Source: Sphaerisporangium fuscum (GTDB taxonomy: Bacteria; Actinomycetota; Actinomycetes; Streptosporangiales; Streptosporangiaceae). From it: a stretch of 64,000 nucleotides of DNA. The position numbers and the translations under genes are program-made. Below are positions 34,035 through 42,432 of the stretch, one piece after another. How positions within the stretch are numbered: position 1 is the first letter of the stretch; each line of letters opens with the position of its first letter. Under the pieces are notes generated by a model. The model saw only the letters and a list, made by a program, of their open reading frames with translations, made no database searches and was not told where the DNA came from. The stretch is from the NCBI RefSeq assembly GCF_018531465.1, contig NZ_JAHDTF010000032.1, forward strand, positions 62,001 through 126,000. The letters run 5' to 3'.

Positions 34035-34259
34035 ATGCGAGTTCGACCGAACAGCTTGATCACTTTCACCGTGCCGGCCACGCCCGTCCGCGCAGCGTCA
34101 TGGCCATCCGGCACCCCGGCTTCCCACCCTGCGCCGGCGCGGCACACCGGCATCCCGGCCTCGGGGACGCCGGCCAGGCAGGACCACCGGCGGCAGACGC
34201 CGAAGCCGCGCTCGGTGCCGCGCCCCAGGCCGCTGCCCAAGCCCGGCACCAACCGCTGA
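34035..34259 (+). CDS. Small Pro/Arg-rich protein, uncertain
   Basis: 74 codons starting ATG after GAGAGGAACAGAG, a fair ribosome site. Translation opens MRVRPNSLITFTVPATPVR and is then rich in Pro, Arg and Ser, with no recognisable domain. Third codon positions are strongly G/C, as in real genes here, but another frame on the same strand also stays open, so coding status is unsure. It lies directly downstream of the TetR-type promoter and 46 bp before the RibD-like gene. Confidence 0.35.
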   Translation: MRVRPNSLITFTVPATPVRAASWPSGTPASHPAPARHTGIPASGTPARQDHRRQTPKPRSVPRPRPLPKPGTNR

Positions 34260-34305
34260 CCGGCGTAGTGCCGCCCCTCCCGCCCACCTCATTCAAGGAT
34301 CAGAT

Positions 34306-34872
34306 ATGCGAAAGCTCGTTTACTACATCGGCATGACCATCGACGGCTTCATCGCCGCCCCCGACGGAAGCTACGACTTCTTCCCGCTGACGCCGGACGT
34401 GATCGACTTCATCGTCGAGGAGTACCCCGACACCCTTCCCACGCACGTCCGCGCCCAGATGGGCCTCGACGCCCCGAACCGCAACTTCGACGTCGGCGTG
34501 CAGGGACGCGCCACCTTCCAGCCGGCCCTGGACATCGGCGTCACCAGCCCCTACGCCCACCTGCGGCAGTACCTGGTCTCGGCCACCACGGAGAGCCCCG
34601 ACCCGGCGGTCGAGATCATCTCGGCCGACGTGATCGGCAAGATCCGCGAGCTGAAGGCCGAGGAGGGCAAGGACATCTACCTGATCGGCGGCGCCCGCCT
34701 GGCCGGCACCCTCCTCCCGGAGATCGACAAGCTCGTGATCAAGCTCTACCCGGTGGTCGCCGGCGCGGGCATCCCCCTGTTCACCGCCGACTTCTCCCCC
34801 ACCCTCTTCACCCTCACAGAGAACCGCACCCTGGAGAGCGGCACGGTCATCCTGACCTACGAGAAGAAGTGA
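34306..34872 (+). CDS. Dihydrofolate reductase family protein (RibD C-terminal fold)
   Basis: 188 residues with the family opening MRKLVYYIGMTIDGFIAAPDG, followed by GRATFQ and the NADPH-site motif YLIGGARLAGTLLPEID near residue 125. This fold is shared by DHFR and the RibD reductase; stand-alone members like this have unassigned substrates. ATG at 34306 with AAGGATCAG ribosome site. Probably under the TetR regulator at 33338. Confidence 0.88.
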   Translation: MRKLVYYIGMTIDGFIAAPDGSYDFFPLTPDVIDFIVEEYPDTLPTHVRAQMGLDAPNRNFDVGVQGRATFQPALDIGVTSPYAHLRQYLVSATTESPDPAVEIISADVIGKIRELKAEEGKDIYLIGGARLAGTLLPEIDKLVIKLYPVVAGAGIPLFTADFSPTLFTLTENRTLESGTVILTYEKK

Positions 34873-34946
34873 CCGCCTCATCGGCCGGCCGCACGACCAC
34901 TCCCGACAAAACTCCCGCGCGGCCGGCCAGTTCCATACCCTCAGCG

Positions 34947-35405
34947 TCAATCTCTCGGTGACATGACTTTCCGCTGTAGAAGTGGGCCGTAGCTCTCACC
35001 GAGAGTGTCGGATCGCCGCCTGAGCTCTTTCAGGAAGACCCACTCGAAACTCTCGTCCACCAGTTCGGAGCCGATCGCGAGCACCCGTTCGAAGGCCCTC
35101 ATACAGTCCTCGACCAGCGACACATTCCCGCTCCACACGCTCGGATCGAAGACGGCCACCTTGAGTTCGAAAAGATACTGGTACGGATTCTCTTGGGGCG
35201 CCACGGCACCCGCCTCGACTCGTTCGTCATCCTCCAACGCGGAAATCGCCGACCGGGCTGCCGGAACCTCCTGCCAGATGACGTCCCTGACTCCCAGCGA
35301 GTAGTCGTGGCTCAGGTCCCTGCGTACCCCTCTCACCAGCTCAACCGGCGACCTGGGCGGTTCGACGTCACCTCGGCGAAGAAGCGCGGCACGAAGGAAA
35401 GCCAT
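34947..35405 (-). CDS. Hypothetical soluble protein
   Basis: About 152 residues from the ATG at 35405 (a GTG at 35414 is also in frame). Mixed alpha/beta composition, with VELVRGVRRDLSHDYSLG near the start and ERVLAIGSELVDESFEWVFL near the end; no signal peptide or membrane segment. I do not recognise the family. Codon use is less GC-extreme than its neighbours, and it sits next to the Scr1/DUF397 group, so it may be part of the same accessory segment. The following 234 bp up to the DUF397 gene show no other gene. Confidence 0.6.
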   Translation of the reverse strand: MAFLRAALLRRGDVEPPRSPVELVRGVRRDLSHDYSLGVRDVIWQEVPAARSAISALEDDERVEAGAVAPQENPYQYLFELKVAVFDPSVWSGNVSLVEDCMRAFERVLAIGSELVDESFEWVFLKELRRRSDTLGESYGPLLQRKVMSPRD

Positions 35406-35639
35406 GAAGCCCACCCGTTACACGCCTCCCTGGCTCGACGTGGCTGCCCACCCGACACAGACCCAACGCGGACGCCGGACGATTCCAGATTCGAAAAGAC
35501 GACAAGGCTCACCAACCATTGCTCGTTTCTTCCTTTAGCATCCAGGCCTGACGGTGCAGCACGACATGCTGAGACGATCCCGCCTCCATCGTCCAGCAAC
35601 CACGTTCACGGCCGACCGGCCCGGGCGACCACGCGGAGA

Positions 35640-35870
35640 TCAGGCGTCCGGAGCGCCGGGGCGGTCGAACTCGCCCTTCTTCACTCCGTCCAGGAAGCAG
35701 TCCCATTCGAAGGCTGTATACCGAATGACTTCGGCGTCCGGCTCGCGGCTGTGCCGTACGGCGACGCCCCCGTCGGGCAGGTGTGCGACCTCAACGCATC
35801 CGTTGGCAGAAGTGCTGGCCTGAGCCTTGAACCACTGAAGGTCGTTGGTTTCAGGAGCACTCACGGTCAC
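35640..35870 (-). CDS. DUF397 protein, partner of Scr1-type regulator
   Basis: 76 residues with the family pattern LQWFKAQASTSANGCVEVAHLP, VAVRHSREPDAEVIRYTAFEW and a terminal DCFLDGVKKGEFD. DUF397 proteins pair with Scr1-type XRE regulators in actinomycetes and act in development-related or toxin-antitoxin-like circuits (the Scr1-Scr2 type). ATG at 35870 overlaps the regulator stop by four bases. Confidence 0.93.
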   Translation of the reverse strand: MTVSAPETNDLQWFKAQASTSANGCVEVAHLPDGGVAVRHSREPDAEVIRYTAFEWDCFLDGVKKGEFDRPGAPDA

Positions 35871-36745
35871 ATCTCCTCGGCGGCTGTCCGGATGAGGTCA
35901 AGAGATTCGTGTGGGTCGAGGGCTATGGCCTGCAAACGGCCGAACATCGCTCTGAACCGTGCGATCTGATCCGGTCGCTGCATGTACAAGTTTCCACCCA
36001 TAGAGTCCACATATGCCACAGATTTGTCCGCTGGGTCCCGCGGTTCGATCAACGTGAACATGCCGTGCTGGGCAACGTAAGCCCCCTTGCCGAGCGGAAT
36101 GACCTGCACGGTCACATTGGGCAGCGCCTGACACGTCTCCAGTACATGCACCAGTTGCGATCGCATCGTGACCGGTCCACCGACGGGTCGGCGCAGGGCC
36201 GCCTCGTCCATGACAGTGATCAGTTCGAGTCCGTGGCTTTCCGTCAGCACCTTCTGCCGCTGCATCCGGAGTTGCACGAGCCGTTCGATCGTCTCGGGCG
36301 GATCGGTGGGACGGCCGGCCTGGATGAGAGCGCGGGCGTAGCCCTCTGTCTGCAGAAGTCCTTCGATGAGGGTCAGGGTGAAGGTCAGCAGGCGTCCGGC
36401 TCCCGCTTCCATGCCCACATAGGTCGACAAACCCGACGGCAGGATGGCTTCGTAGTCCGTCCACCATGCGGCGGGCGCAGCGGCCTTGGCCTCGCGAGCC
36501 ATACTCAGGATCAGTTCACGCTGGTTCTCACTCTCGACCTTGTACAGATTCAGCAGGCAACGAATGTCGTGAAGCCGGATGGCACCCTTGCCGTTCTCCA
36601 GTCTGCTCAGCTTCGAGACCGACATATCCTGATCATCCTTGGCAAGTGCCCTACAAGCGGCATCCAGGCTCAATCCGGCACGGTCTCGCAACTCCCGCAA
36701 TTCCCCGCCAAGTCTCATTCGCAAGATGGTGGGATTCTCCCTCAC
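35867..36745 (-). CDS. Scr1-family XRE helix-turn-helix regulator
   Basis: 292 residues: N-terminal XRE HTH at about 10-65 (LGGELRELRDRAGLSLDAACRALA and SVSKLSRLENGKGAIR), then the Scr1-type domain with AAPAAWWTDYEAILPSGLSTYVGMEAGA and the C-terminal RFRAMFGRLQAIAL. The GTG at 36745 is chosen because GAAAGGAG lies 5-6 bases before it. Together with DUF397 downstream and the divergent anti-sigma-type ATPase it forms a common actinobacterial triad. Confidence 0.93.
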   Translation of the reverse strand: MRENPTILRMRLGGELRELRDRAGLSLDAACRALAKDDQDMSVSKLSRLENGKGAIRLHDIRCLLNLYKVESENQRELILSMAREAKAAAPAAWWTDYEAILPSGLSTYVGMEAGAGRLLTFTLTLIEGLLQTEGYARALIQAGRPTDPPETIERLVQLRMQRQKVLTESHGLELITVMDEAALRRPVGGPVTMRSQLVHVLETCQALPNVTVQVIPLGKGAYVAQHGMFTLIEPRDPADKSVAYVDSMGGNLYMQRPDQIARFRAMFGRLQAIALDPHESLDLIRTAAEEM

Positions 36746-36964
36746 AGCTACTCCTTTCACCGTTGCCCCATCCTGCAGAAGAGAAGCAACGCCGGACATC
36801 GGATCCCACGTCAAGGCCTGGAGCGCCAGCTCGAAAAGTTGGCCTGCAACCCCCTTTTGGCATTGCAGAATGACATCCCAAGTCAGTCACAGATTGTCAC
36901 CGTGCCGTCGCAGATTGCGGTTCGGGGATACGGCTTGGACCGTCAGGGCAGAGGGGAAGGATTG

Positions 36965-37456
36965 GTGGATGCGTTGGGGAACCAGCGGTACGCCGGCAAG
37001 GATCAGCCGCCCAACAGGAAGGGGCTGATCGTCGCAGCACGGGAGACGGTCCGCCTCGTCGTCCCGACTCAGCCACAAGCAGTCGCCCAGACGCGGGACG
37101 CCTTACGAGCTCTGGTGATCCACTGGAAGGCCGATCACCTCGCGGACGACCTGCTCCTCTGCCTCAGCGAAGCACTGACCAACGCCATCACCCATGCCGT
37201 CCACGGCACGACAGTGACCGTTGACGTAGCACGAAACGAGACCGGCATCCGCGTCGAAGTGGCCGACAGGGATCGGCGGGCGCCGGTGTTCGCCGTGCCT
37301 GCCGAGGCGGTTCTGGCTGACCACCAACTGGCCGACCGCCTTCTCGAGGAGCACGGGCGCGGGCTGTTCCTCATGGATGCGGTGAGCAGCCGCTGGGGAA
37401 TCTCGCCCGACCCGCACGGCAAAGTCGTCTGGTTCGAGAAGGACTTCGCAGACTGA
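36965..37456 (+). CDS. Anti-sigma-factor-type ATP-binding protein (RsbW/HATPase)
   Basis: About 163 residues with a compact GHKL ATPase fold: N-box CLSEALTNAITHAV, G1-like VEVADRDRRAP and G2-like LLEEHGRGLFLMDAVSSRWG. These are the RsbW/SpoIIAB-like kinases frequent beside Scr1/DUF397 genes. GTG at 36965 behind GAGGGGAAGG is my choice; later starts are possible. It is divergent from the Scr1-type regulator. Confidence 0.88.
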   Translation: MDALGNQRYAGKDQPPNRKGLIVAARETVRLVVPTQPQAVAQTRDALRALVIHWKADHLADDLLLCLSEALTNAITHAVHGTTVTVDVARNETGIRVEVADRDRRAPVFAVPAEAVLADHQLADRLLEEHGRGLFLMDAVSSRWGISPDPHGKVVWFEKDFAD

Positions 37457-37472
37457 CGATCTCTTTCAGGCT

Positions 37473-38066
37473 CTACGAGCGGTCTGCGGCTTCCGTGCGG
37501 AGGCCGTCGAGGAAGTAGGTCAGGCAGCGTGTCCAGGCCTGGGGGGCCGTCTCCAGCGAGGCGTGGATCACCTGTGACATCGCGCAGACCAGGATGACCA
37601 AATCCTGGGACGTGAAGTCGGGGCGCAGGCGGCCGCCCTCCCTGGCCCGCTGGATGATCGTCTCGATCTCGGCGCCACCGCGGCCGCAGGCCTCGTTCAG
37701 GTCGGCGGTCAGGGGGAAGCGGCGGGTCAGCGCGTCGTTGAGGCCGTGGTCCTCGGCCTGCAGCCTGAACAGTCCCTTGACGAAGCCCGCGAACCCGTTC
37801 CACGGGTCGGGGTCGGCCAGGGCCGTGGCGACGATCTCGTCCATGGCCGCCAGGCGCTGAGGGAAGATCGCCTCGAACAGCGCCTCCCGGGTCGGGAAGT
37901 GGTTGTAGAGGGTTCCGATGCTGACCCCGGCCCGGCGGGCGATCTCCTCCAGCGGAGCGTCGAGGCCTCGCTCGGCGTACACCTGCGTGGCGGTGGCCAG
38001 TAGTTTGTCTCGATTGCGCGCGGCGTCGGCCCGCAGCGGCTTGGTCCCGGCTGCCATGCCTCCCAT
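37473..38066 (-). CDS. TetR-family regulator of the divergent SDR gene
   Basis: 197 residues, HTH at about 14-60 (KLLATATQVYAERGLDAPLEEIARRAGVSIGTLYNHFPTRE). Ligand domain typical of TetR_C-type regulators. ATG at 38066, with an in-frame ATG at 38057. Two 22-bp inverted repeats of the same design occupy the divergent region, one just before this gene and one before the SDR, so it should repress both. Confidence 0.92.
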   Translation of the reverse strand: MGGMAAGTKPLRADAARNRDKLLATATQVYAERGLDAPLEEIARRAGVSIGTLYNHFPTREALFEAIFPQRLAAMDEIVATALADPDPWNGFAGFVKGLFRLQAEDHGLNDALTRRFPLTADLNEACGRGGAEIETIIQRAREGGRLRPDFTSQDLVILVCAMSQVIHASLETAPQAWTRCLTYFLDGLRTEAADRS

Positions 38067-38072
38067 CCTACG

Positions 38073-38138
38073 AAGTCGAGGGAACCCTCAAGTTCGTGCT
38101 ACCGTCTGGGCCATGAAACTTGAGGACACCCTCAAGTT
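38073..38138. promoter_or_regulatory. Two TetR operator palindromes (9-4-9)
   Basis: Site 2 (38117-38138) is perfect: AACTTGAGG-ACAC-CCTCAAGTT. Site 1 (38073-38094) has the same right half CCTCAAGTT and a left half AAGTCGAGG with two changes. Centres are 44 bp apart. Design and position fit operators of the adjacent TetR regulator. Confidence 0.85.
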
Positions 38139-38159
38139 ACTTGCTACCAAGGAGGCGTC

Positions 38160-38888
38160 ATGTCCACATCGGCGAAGACCGCCGTCGTCATCGGGGCCGG
38201 CCCCGGGCTCGGTATGTCCATCGCGCACCGCTTCGGACGCGAGGGGTACCGGGCGGCGCTGGTGTCGCGCACGGACACCCGGCACGGCGGATACCTCTCC
38301 TCCCTCAGAGAGGCGGGAGTCGAGGCCGGCTCGTTCGTCGCCGACGTACGCGACCGTGACCGGCTCCTGGCCGTCCTGGACGCCGTCTCCCAGCGGTACG
38401 GCACGATCGACCTCGTCTACTACGGCCCGGGGGCGACCGACCCGGACGCCCACCCGAAGCCGATCATCGAGGCCGACTCCGCGAGTGTCCAGCAGGCGAT
38501 GAGCTGGGTGTATCCGGCGATCGACGTGGTCGGCGCGGTGCTGCCCGGCATGATCGAGCGCGGCGAGGGAGGCCTGCTGTTCGCCGGCGGCCTGAGCTCC
38601 GTCGTCCCGATGCCCGCCCTGGGCAACCTCGCGATCTCCTCGGCGGCGCTGCGCAACTACGCCCTCACCCTGAACGCCGCCCTGGCCGACAAGGGGATCT
38701 ACGCCGGCACCCTGACCATCGGCGGGCTCATCGAGCGCGGTGACATCCACGCCTTGGTGACGGCGCAGCAGGATCGCTTCGGCGACGTGGGTGGCAGGTC
38801 CCTCGACCCGGACGACCTCGCCGACGCCGCCTGGGACCTGTACGTCAAGCGCGACCGGCCCGAGGCGGTGTTCGACCTCTTCAGCTGA
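38160..38888 (+). CDS. Short-chain dehydrogenase/reductase-like protein with altered active site
   Basis: 242 residues with the nucleotide loop VIGAGPGLGMSIA (GxGxxxG-type, residues 10-22) and the SDR Rossmann fold. The catalytic YxxxK is not present: in LSSVVPMPALGNLAISSAALRN (positions about 145-166) the Tyr position is L157 and the Lys position S161, while the preceding serines remain. It may be a non-catalytic or atypical SDR, acting as an NAD(P)-binding sensor or on an unusual substrate. ATG at 38160 after AAGGAGG. Controlled by the divergent TetR repressor. Confidence 0.85.
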   Translation: MSTSAKTAVVIGAGPGLGMSIAHRFGREGYRAALVSRTDTRHGGYLSSLREAGVEAGSFVADVRDRDRLLAVLDAVSQRYGTIDLVYYGPGATDPDAHPKPIIEADSASVQQAMSWVYPAIDVVGAVLPGMIERGEGGLLFAGGLSSVVPMPALGNLAISSAALRNYALTLNAALADKGIYAGTLTIGGLIERGDIHALVTAQQDRFGDVGGRSLDPDDLADAAWDLYVKRDRPEAVFDLFS

Positions 38889-38889
38889 T

Positions 38890-41298
38890 CTATGTCGTCC
38901 TTCTGACGACCAGTTCGGCGGGGAGGACGACGGACGACGCCGGGCGGCCTTCGAGCTGGTCGAGGAGGACGCGGACCGCCGTACGGGCCTGGACGGCGGC
39001 GGGGCTGCGCACGGTGGTGAGCGGCGGGACGGCGTAGGCGGCGGCCTCGATGTCGCCGAAGCCCACCACGGCGACGTCCGCCGGCACCCTGCGCCCGGCC
39101 TCGTGCAGCACGCCGAGGGCGCCGATCGCCATCAGGTCGTCGGCCGCGAAGACCGCGTCCAGGTCCGGGTCGTCCTCCAGCAGCTGCCGCATCGCCTCGG
39201 CGCCGGACGCCAGGGTGAACTCGCCCATCGCGATGATCGACCGCCGGTCCCCGTCACGCAGCACGCCGCGGTACCCCTCCAGGCGCTCCTGCGCGGCCAC
39301 GCTGTCGACCGGCCCGCAGATCATGGCGATCCGGCGCCGTCCCCGTTCGAGCAAGTGCGTGACCGCCGCCCGCGCTCCCCCGTTGTCGTCGCCGCGGACG
39401 TACGGCACGGCCATGGGGACCGACGGCTCGCCGAGGCAGACGACGGGGATGTCGGTGCGGGCCAGCGCGGCGGGCAGCGGGTCGGTACTCCGGCCCGGCA
39501 CCAGCAGGACGCCGTCCACGTGCCCGCCGGCGACGTGCTGCTCCACCCGCGCCCTGCTGCGCGCCGAGTCCGCGAGGACGAGGGTGACCTGCTTGCCCGC
39601 CTCCTCCAGCGCCCGCCCCGCCGAGGCGACGATCGCCGAGAACCGGGGGTCGTCCCCCTTCGCGGCCATGGAGTCGAGCACGACCAGGGCGACGGTGTCC
39701 GTGCGCCGGGTGACGAGGCTGCGGGCGGCCGTGTTGGGGACGTACCCCAGCTCGTCCACGGCCTGCATGACCGTCTGGCGGAACTCCGGGCTGACGGCGG
39801 CCTGGCCGTTGATGACCCGGGAGACGGTGGAGCGGGACACGCCGGCCCGGGCGGCGACCTCGTCGAGGGTGGGACGGCGCGCGCGGTCCCGGTGCAGACC
39901 GTTGCGCCGGATCACGTCGCGGTACCACAGGGCGCTGTCCTTGAGCAGCCGCCGCTGGGTGGTGAAGTCGACGTGGACGATGCCGAACCGCCTGGTGTAA
40001 CCCTCGGCCCACTCGAAGTTGTCCAGCAGCGACCAGACGAGGTAGCCCCGCAGGTCGGCGCCGGCCTCGATCGCGGCGTACGCGGCCCGCAGGTGGCCCT
40101 CCAGGAAGGCGGTGCGGTCGGCGTCGTGCACCCGCTCGCCGGTGACCACGTCGTCGAACGCGGCGCCGTTCTCGGTGACCAGCAGGCCCACCTCGGGGTG
40201 GTCGCGGGTGAGCCGCCCCATCAGCTGCGTGAGCCCGGTCGGCACGATGGGCCAGCCGCTGGCGGTCGTCGGGGCGTGGGCGCCGGCGAACTCGATGTCC
40301 TCGCTGCCGGGGTACGCCGGGTTGGCGGGCCGGCCGGGGCCGGAGCGCACCACGCAGGGCGAGTAGTAGTTGATGCCGAGCAGGTCGATCGGCTGGTTGA
40401 TCGCCGCCAGGTCGCCGTCGCGAATGTGGTCGAGCCCGGCCACGCGGTCGACGATGCGCAGCAGCGGGGCGGGGTAGCGTCCCCGCAGCGCCGGGTCGAG
40501 GAACTGCCGGTTGATCAGGCAGTCGACCCGCTCGACGGCCTCGGCGTCCTCGGGGGACAGCACGAGGTCGGGGTCGTTCATCTGGCCGGGCGTCACCACG
40601 GGGGCGAGGTTGAGGGTCAGGGCGATCTCGGACGCCCCGGCCTCGCGCAGCACCCGGGTGGCGAGACCGTGGGCCAGGAGCATGTGGTGGGCGGCGCGGA
40701 AGGCGTCGGCCGGCGAGTTGCGGGCCGGCGCGTGCAGGTCCATGCCGTACCCGAGGAAGGCCACCACCCACGGCTCGTTGACGGTCATCCACGTCTTCAC
40801 GCGGTCGCCGAGCCGGTCGTGCACGATCTGCGCGTACTCGGCGAACCTCTGCGCGGTGTCGCGGTTCGTCCAGCCGCCGAGGTCCTCCAGGGCCTGGGGG
40901 AGATCCCAGTGGTAGAGCGTGACGTACGGCGAGACGTCCGCGGCCAGCAGCTCGTCCACCAGCCGCTCGTAGAAGTCGAGCCCCGCCGTGTTGACGGGGC
41001 CGGCCCCCTGGGGTCGCACCCGCGGCCACGCGATCGAGAAGCGGTAGGCCCGCAGGCCCAGGTCCTTCATCAGGCGGACGTCGCCGGCGTACCGGTGGTA
41101 GTGGTCGCACGCCGTGTCCCCGGTGTACCCGTCGGCGATGGCCCCCTGGGTGCGGCTGAAGGTGTCCCAGATCGACGGGCCACGGCCGTCCTCGCCCGTG
41201 GCGCCCTCGATCTGGTACGCCGCGGTGGCGGCGCCCCAGACGAATCCCTCCGGGAAGGACACCGGCTGTCCTCCGGGCGCGATGATCGGCGCGGTCAT
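38890..41298 (-). CDS. Fusion of GH1 beta-glucosidase with LacI-family regulator
   Basis: 802-residue open frame. Residues 1-470 are a complete family 1 glycosidase: acid/base E175 in TVNEPW, nucleophile E376 in LLVTENG, ending VIRRNGLHR. Residues about 474-802 are a full LacI regulator: HTH RPTLDEVAARAGVSRSTVSRV (475-495), the hinge, and a sugar-binding domain ending LVVRRTT. No ATG, GTG or TTG lies between the two domains, so the regulator cannot start separately except at a CTG. Adjacent, separate bgl and LacI genes are common in actinomycetes, so a fusion is either real or a lost stop/indel. If real, the DNA-binding domain is internal, after a catalytic domain. Confidence 0.82.
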   Translation of the reverse strand: MTAPIIAPGGQPVSFPEGFVWGAATAAYQIEGATGEDGRGPSIWDTFSRTQGAIADGYTGDTACDHYHRYAGDVRLMKDLGLRAYRFSIAWPRVRPQGAGPVNTAGLDFYERLVDELLAADVSPYVTLYHWDLPQALEDLGGWTNRDTAQRFAEYAQIVHDRLGDRVKTWMTVNEPWVVAFLGYGMDLHAPARNSPADAFRAAHHMLLAHGLATRVLREAGASEIALTLNLAPVVTPGQMNDPDLVLSPEDAEAVERVDCLINRQFLDPALRGRYPAPLLRIVDRVAGLDHIRDGDLAAINQPIDLLGINYYSPCVVRSGPGRPANPAYPGSEDIEFAGAHAPTTASGWPIVPTGLTQLMGRLTRDHPEVGLLVTENGAAFDDVVTGERVHDADRTAFLEGHLRAAYAAIEAGADLRGYLVWSLLDNFEWAEGYTRRFGIVHVDFTTQRRLLKDSALWYRDVIRRNGLHRDRARRPTLDEVAARAGVSRSTVSRVINGQAAVSPEFRQTVMQAVDELGYVPNTAARSLVTRRTDTVALVVLDSMAAKGDDPRFSAIVASAGRALEEAGKQVTLVLADSARSRARVEQHVAGGHVDGVLLVPGRSTDPLPAALARTDIPVVCLGEPSVPMAVPYVRGDDNGGARAAVTHLLERGRRRIAMICGPVDSVAAQERLEGYRGVLRDGDRRSIIAMGEFTLASGAEAMRQLLEDDPDLDAVFAADDLMAIGALGVLHEAGRRVPADVAVVGFGDIEAAAYAVPPLTTVRSPAAVQARTAVRVLLDQLEGRPASSVVLPAELVVRRTT

Positions 41299-41459
41299 GC
41301 TGGGCGGCTCCCGTCGTTCTCCGGCGGCCGATGCGAAGGACTCGGCGCCGCGACGATCCTAATCGCCGGGATCGGCGTGATTCGACGGGAACAGGAGTGG
41401 GCGCCCGAGGGGTTGGGGACGTCTGAGGGACCAACCGTTTCCGAAGGAGCCGCCAGCCC

Positions 41460-42422
41460 ATGCATGCGATCGTCGTCACCACCCCCGGTGGATCCTCAGC
41501 GCTCGAGTACACCGAGGTGCCCGATCCCGTACCCGGGCCCGATGACGTGCTGGTCGACGTCCAGGCCATCGGCGTGAACTTCATCGACGTCTACCACCGT
41601 GAGGGCCGCTACCCGCTGCCCACGCCGTTCGTCCCCGGCTCGGAGGGCGCGGGCACCGTGGCCGCCGTGGGGGCGAACGTGACCGACGTCGCGGTCGGCG
41701 ACCGGGTGGGCTGGCAGGGGGTGCTCGGCGGCTACGCACAGAAGGCCGTCGTCCCCGCGGCGAAGGTGATCCCGCTGCCGGACGAGGTGTCGCCCGAGCT
41801 GGCGGCGGCGGTCCTGCTGCAGGGCCTCACCGCGCACTACCTGAGCCACTCGACGTACGCCGTCAACACCGGCGACGACACGTTGGTCCACGCCGCCGCG
41901 GGCGGGGTCGGGCTGCTGCTGACGCAGATGGTCAAGCTCCGCGGCGGACGCGTCATCGGCACCGTCTCCACCGAGGAGAAGGAGAAGCTCGCCCGCGACG
42001 CCGGAGCCGACGACGTGATCCGCTACGAAGGCTTCGCCGGCGCGGTGCGCGAGCTGACCGACGGCCGGGGCGTGCACGTCGTCTACGACGGCGTCGGCAA
42101 GGCCACCTTCGACGACAGCCTCGCCTCGCTGCGGGTGCGCGGCATGATGGCCCTGTACGGCGCGGCGAGCGGGGCGGTGCCGCCGGTCGACCCGCAGCGG
42201 CTGAACCAGGGGGGCTCGCTGTTCCTCACCAGGCCCACGCTCGCCCACTACACCGTGACGCGCGAGGAGTTGCTCGCCCGCGCCGGCGAAGTGCTCGGCT
42301 GGGTGGGCTCGGGCGCGCTCAAGGTGCACATCTCGGGCCGCTACCCGCTGGCCGAGGCCAAGCGGGCCCACGACGACCTCGAAGGCCGCCGCACCACGGG
42401 CAAGCTCCTGCTGATCCCGTAG
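41460..42422 (+). CDS. NADPH:quinone oxidoreductase (zinc-free MDR family)
   Basis: 320 residues of the QOR branch of medium-chain dehydrogenases: N-terminal ALEYTEVPDPVPGPDDVLV, GVNFIDVYHREGRYPLPTPFVPGSEGAG (positions about 36-63), and the NADPH-binding HAAAGGVGLLLTQM near residue 145. It reduces quinones or similar carbonyl compounds in the cytoplasm. ATG at 41460 after GAAGGAG-type sequence. It is divergent from the GH1-LacI fusion; the intergenic 161 bp has no clear LacI palindrome. Confidence 0.92.
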   Translation: MHAIVVTTPGGSSALEYTEVPDPVPGPDDVLVDVQAIGVNFIDVYHREGRYPLPTPFVPGSEGAGTVAAVGANVTDVAVGDRVGWQGVLGGYAQKAVVPAAKVIPLPDEVSPELAAAVLLQGLTAHYLSHSTYAVNTGDDTLVHAAAGGVGLLLTQMVKLRGGRVIGTVSTEEKEKLARDAGADDVIRYEGFAGAVRELTDGRGVHVVYDGVGKATFDDSLASLRVRGMMALYGAASGAVPPVDPQRLNQGGSLFLTRPTLAHYTVTREELLARAGEVLGWVGSGALKVHISGRYPLAEAKRAHDDLEGRRTTGKLLLIP

Positions 42423-42432
42423 TGCCCGGGGC

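Noticed and set aside
41299..41459. LacI operator for the GH1-LacI fusion.
   Set aside because: Only the loose CGATCC...GGATCG match was seen, with a long spacer and no central CG palindrome.
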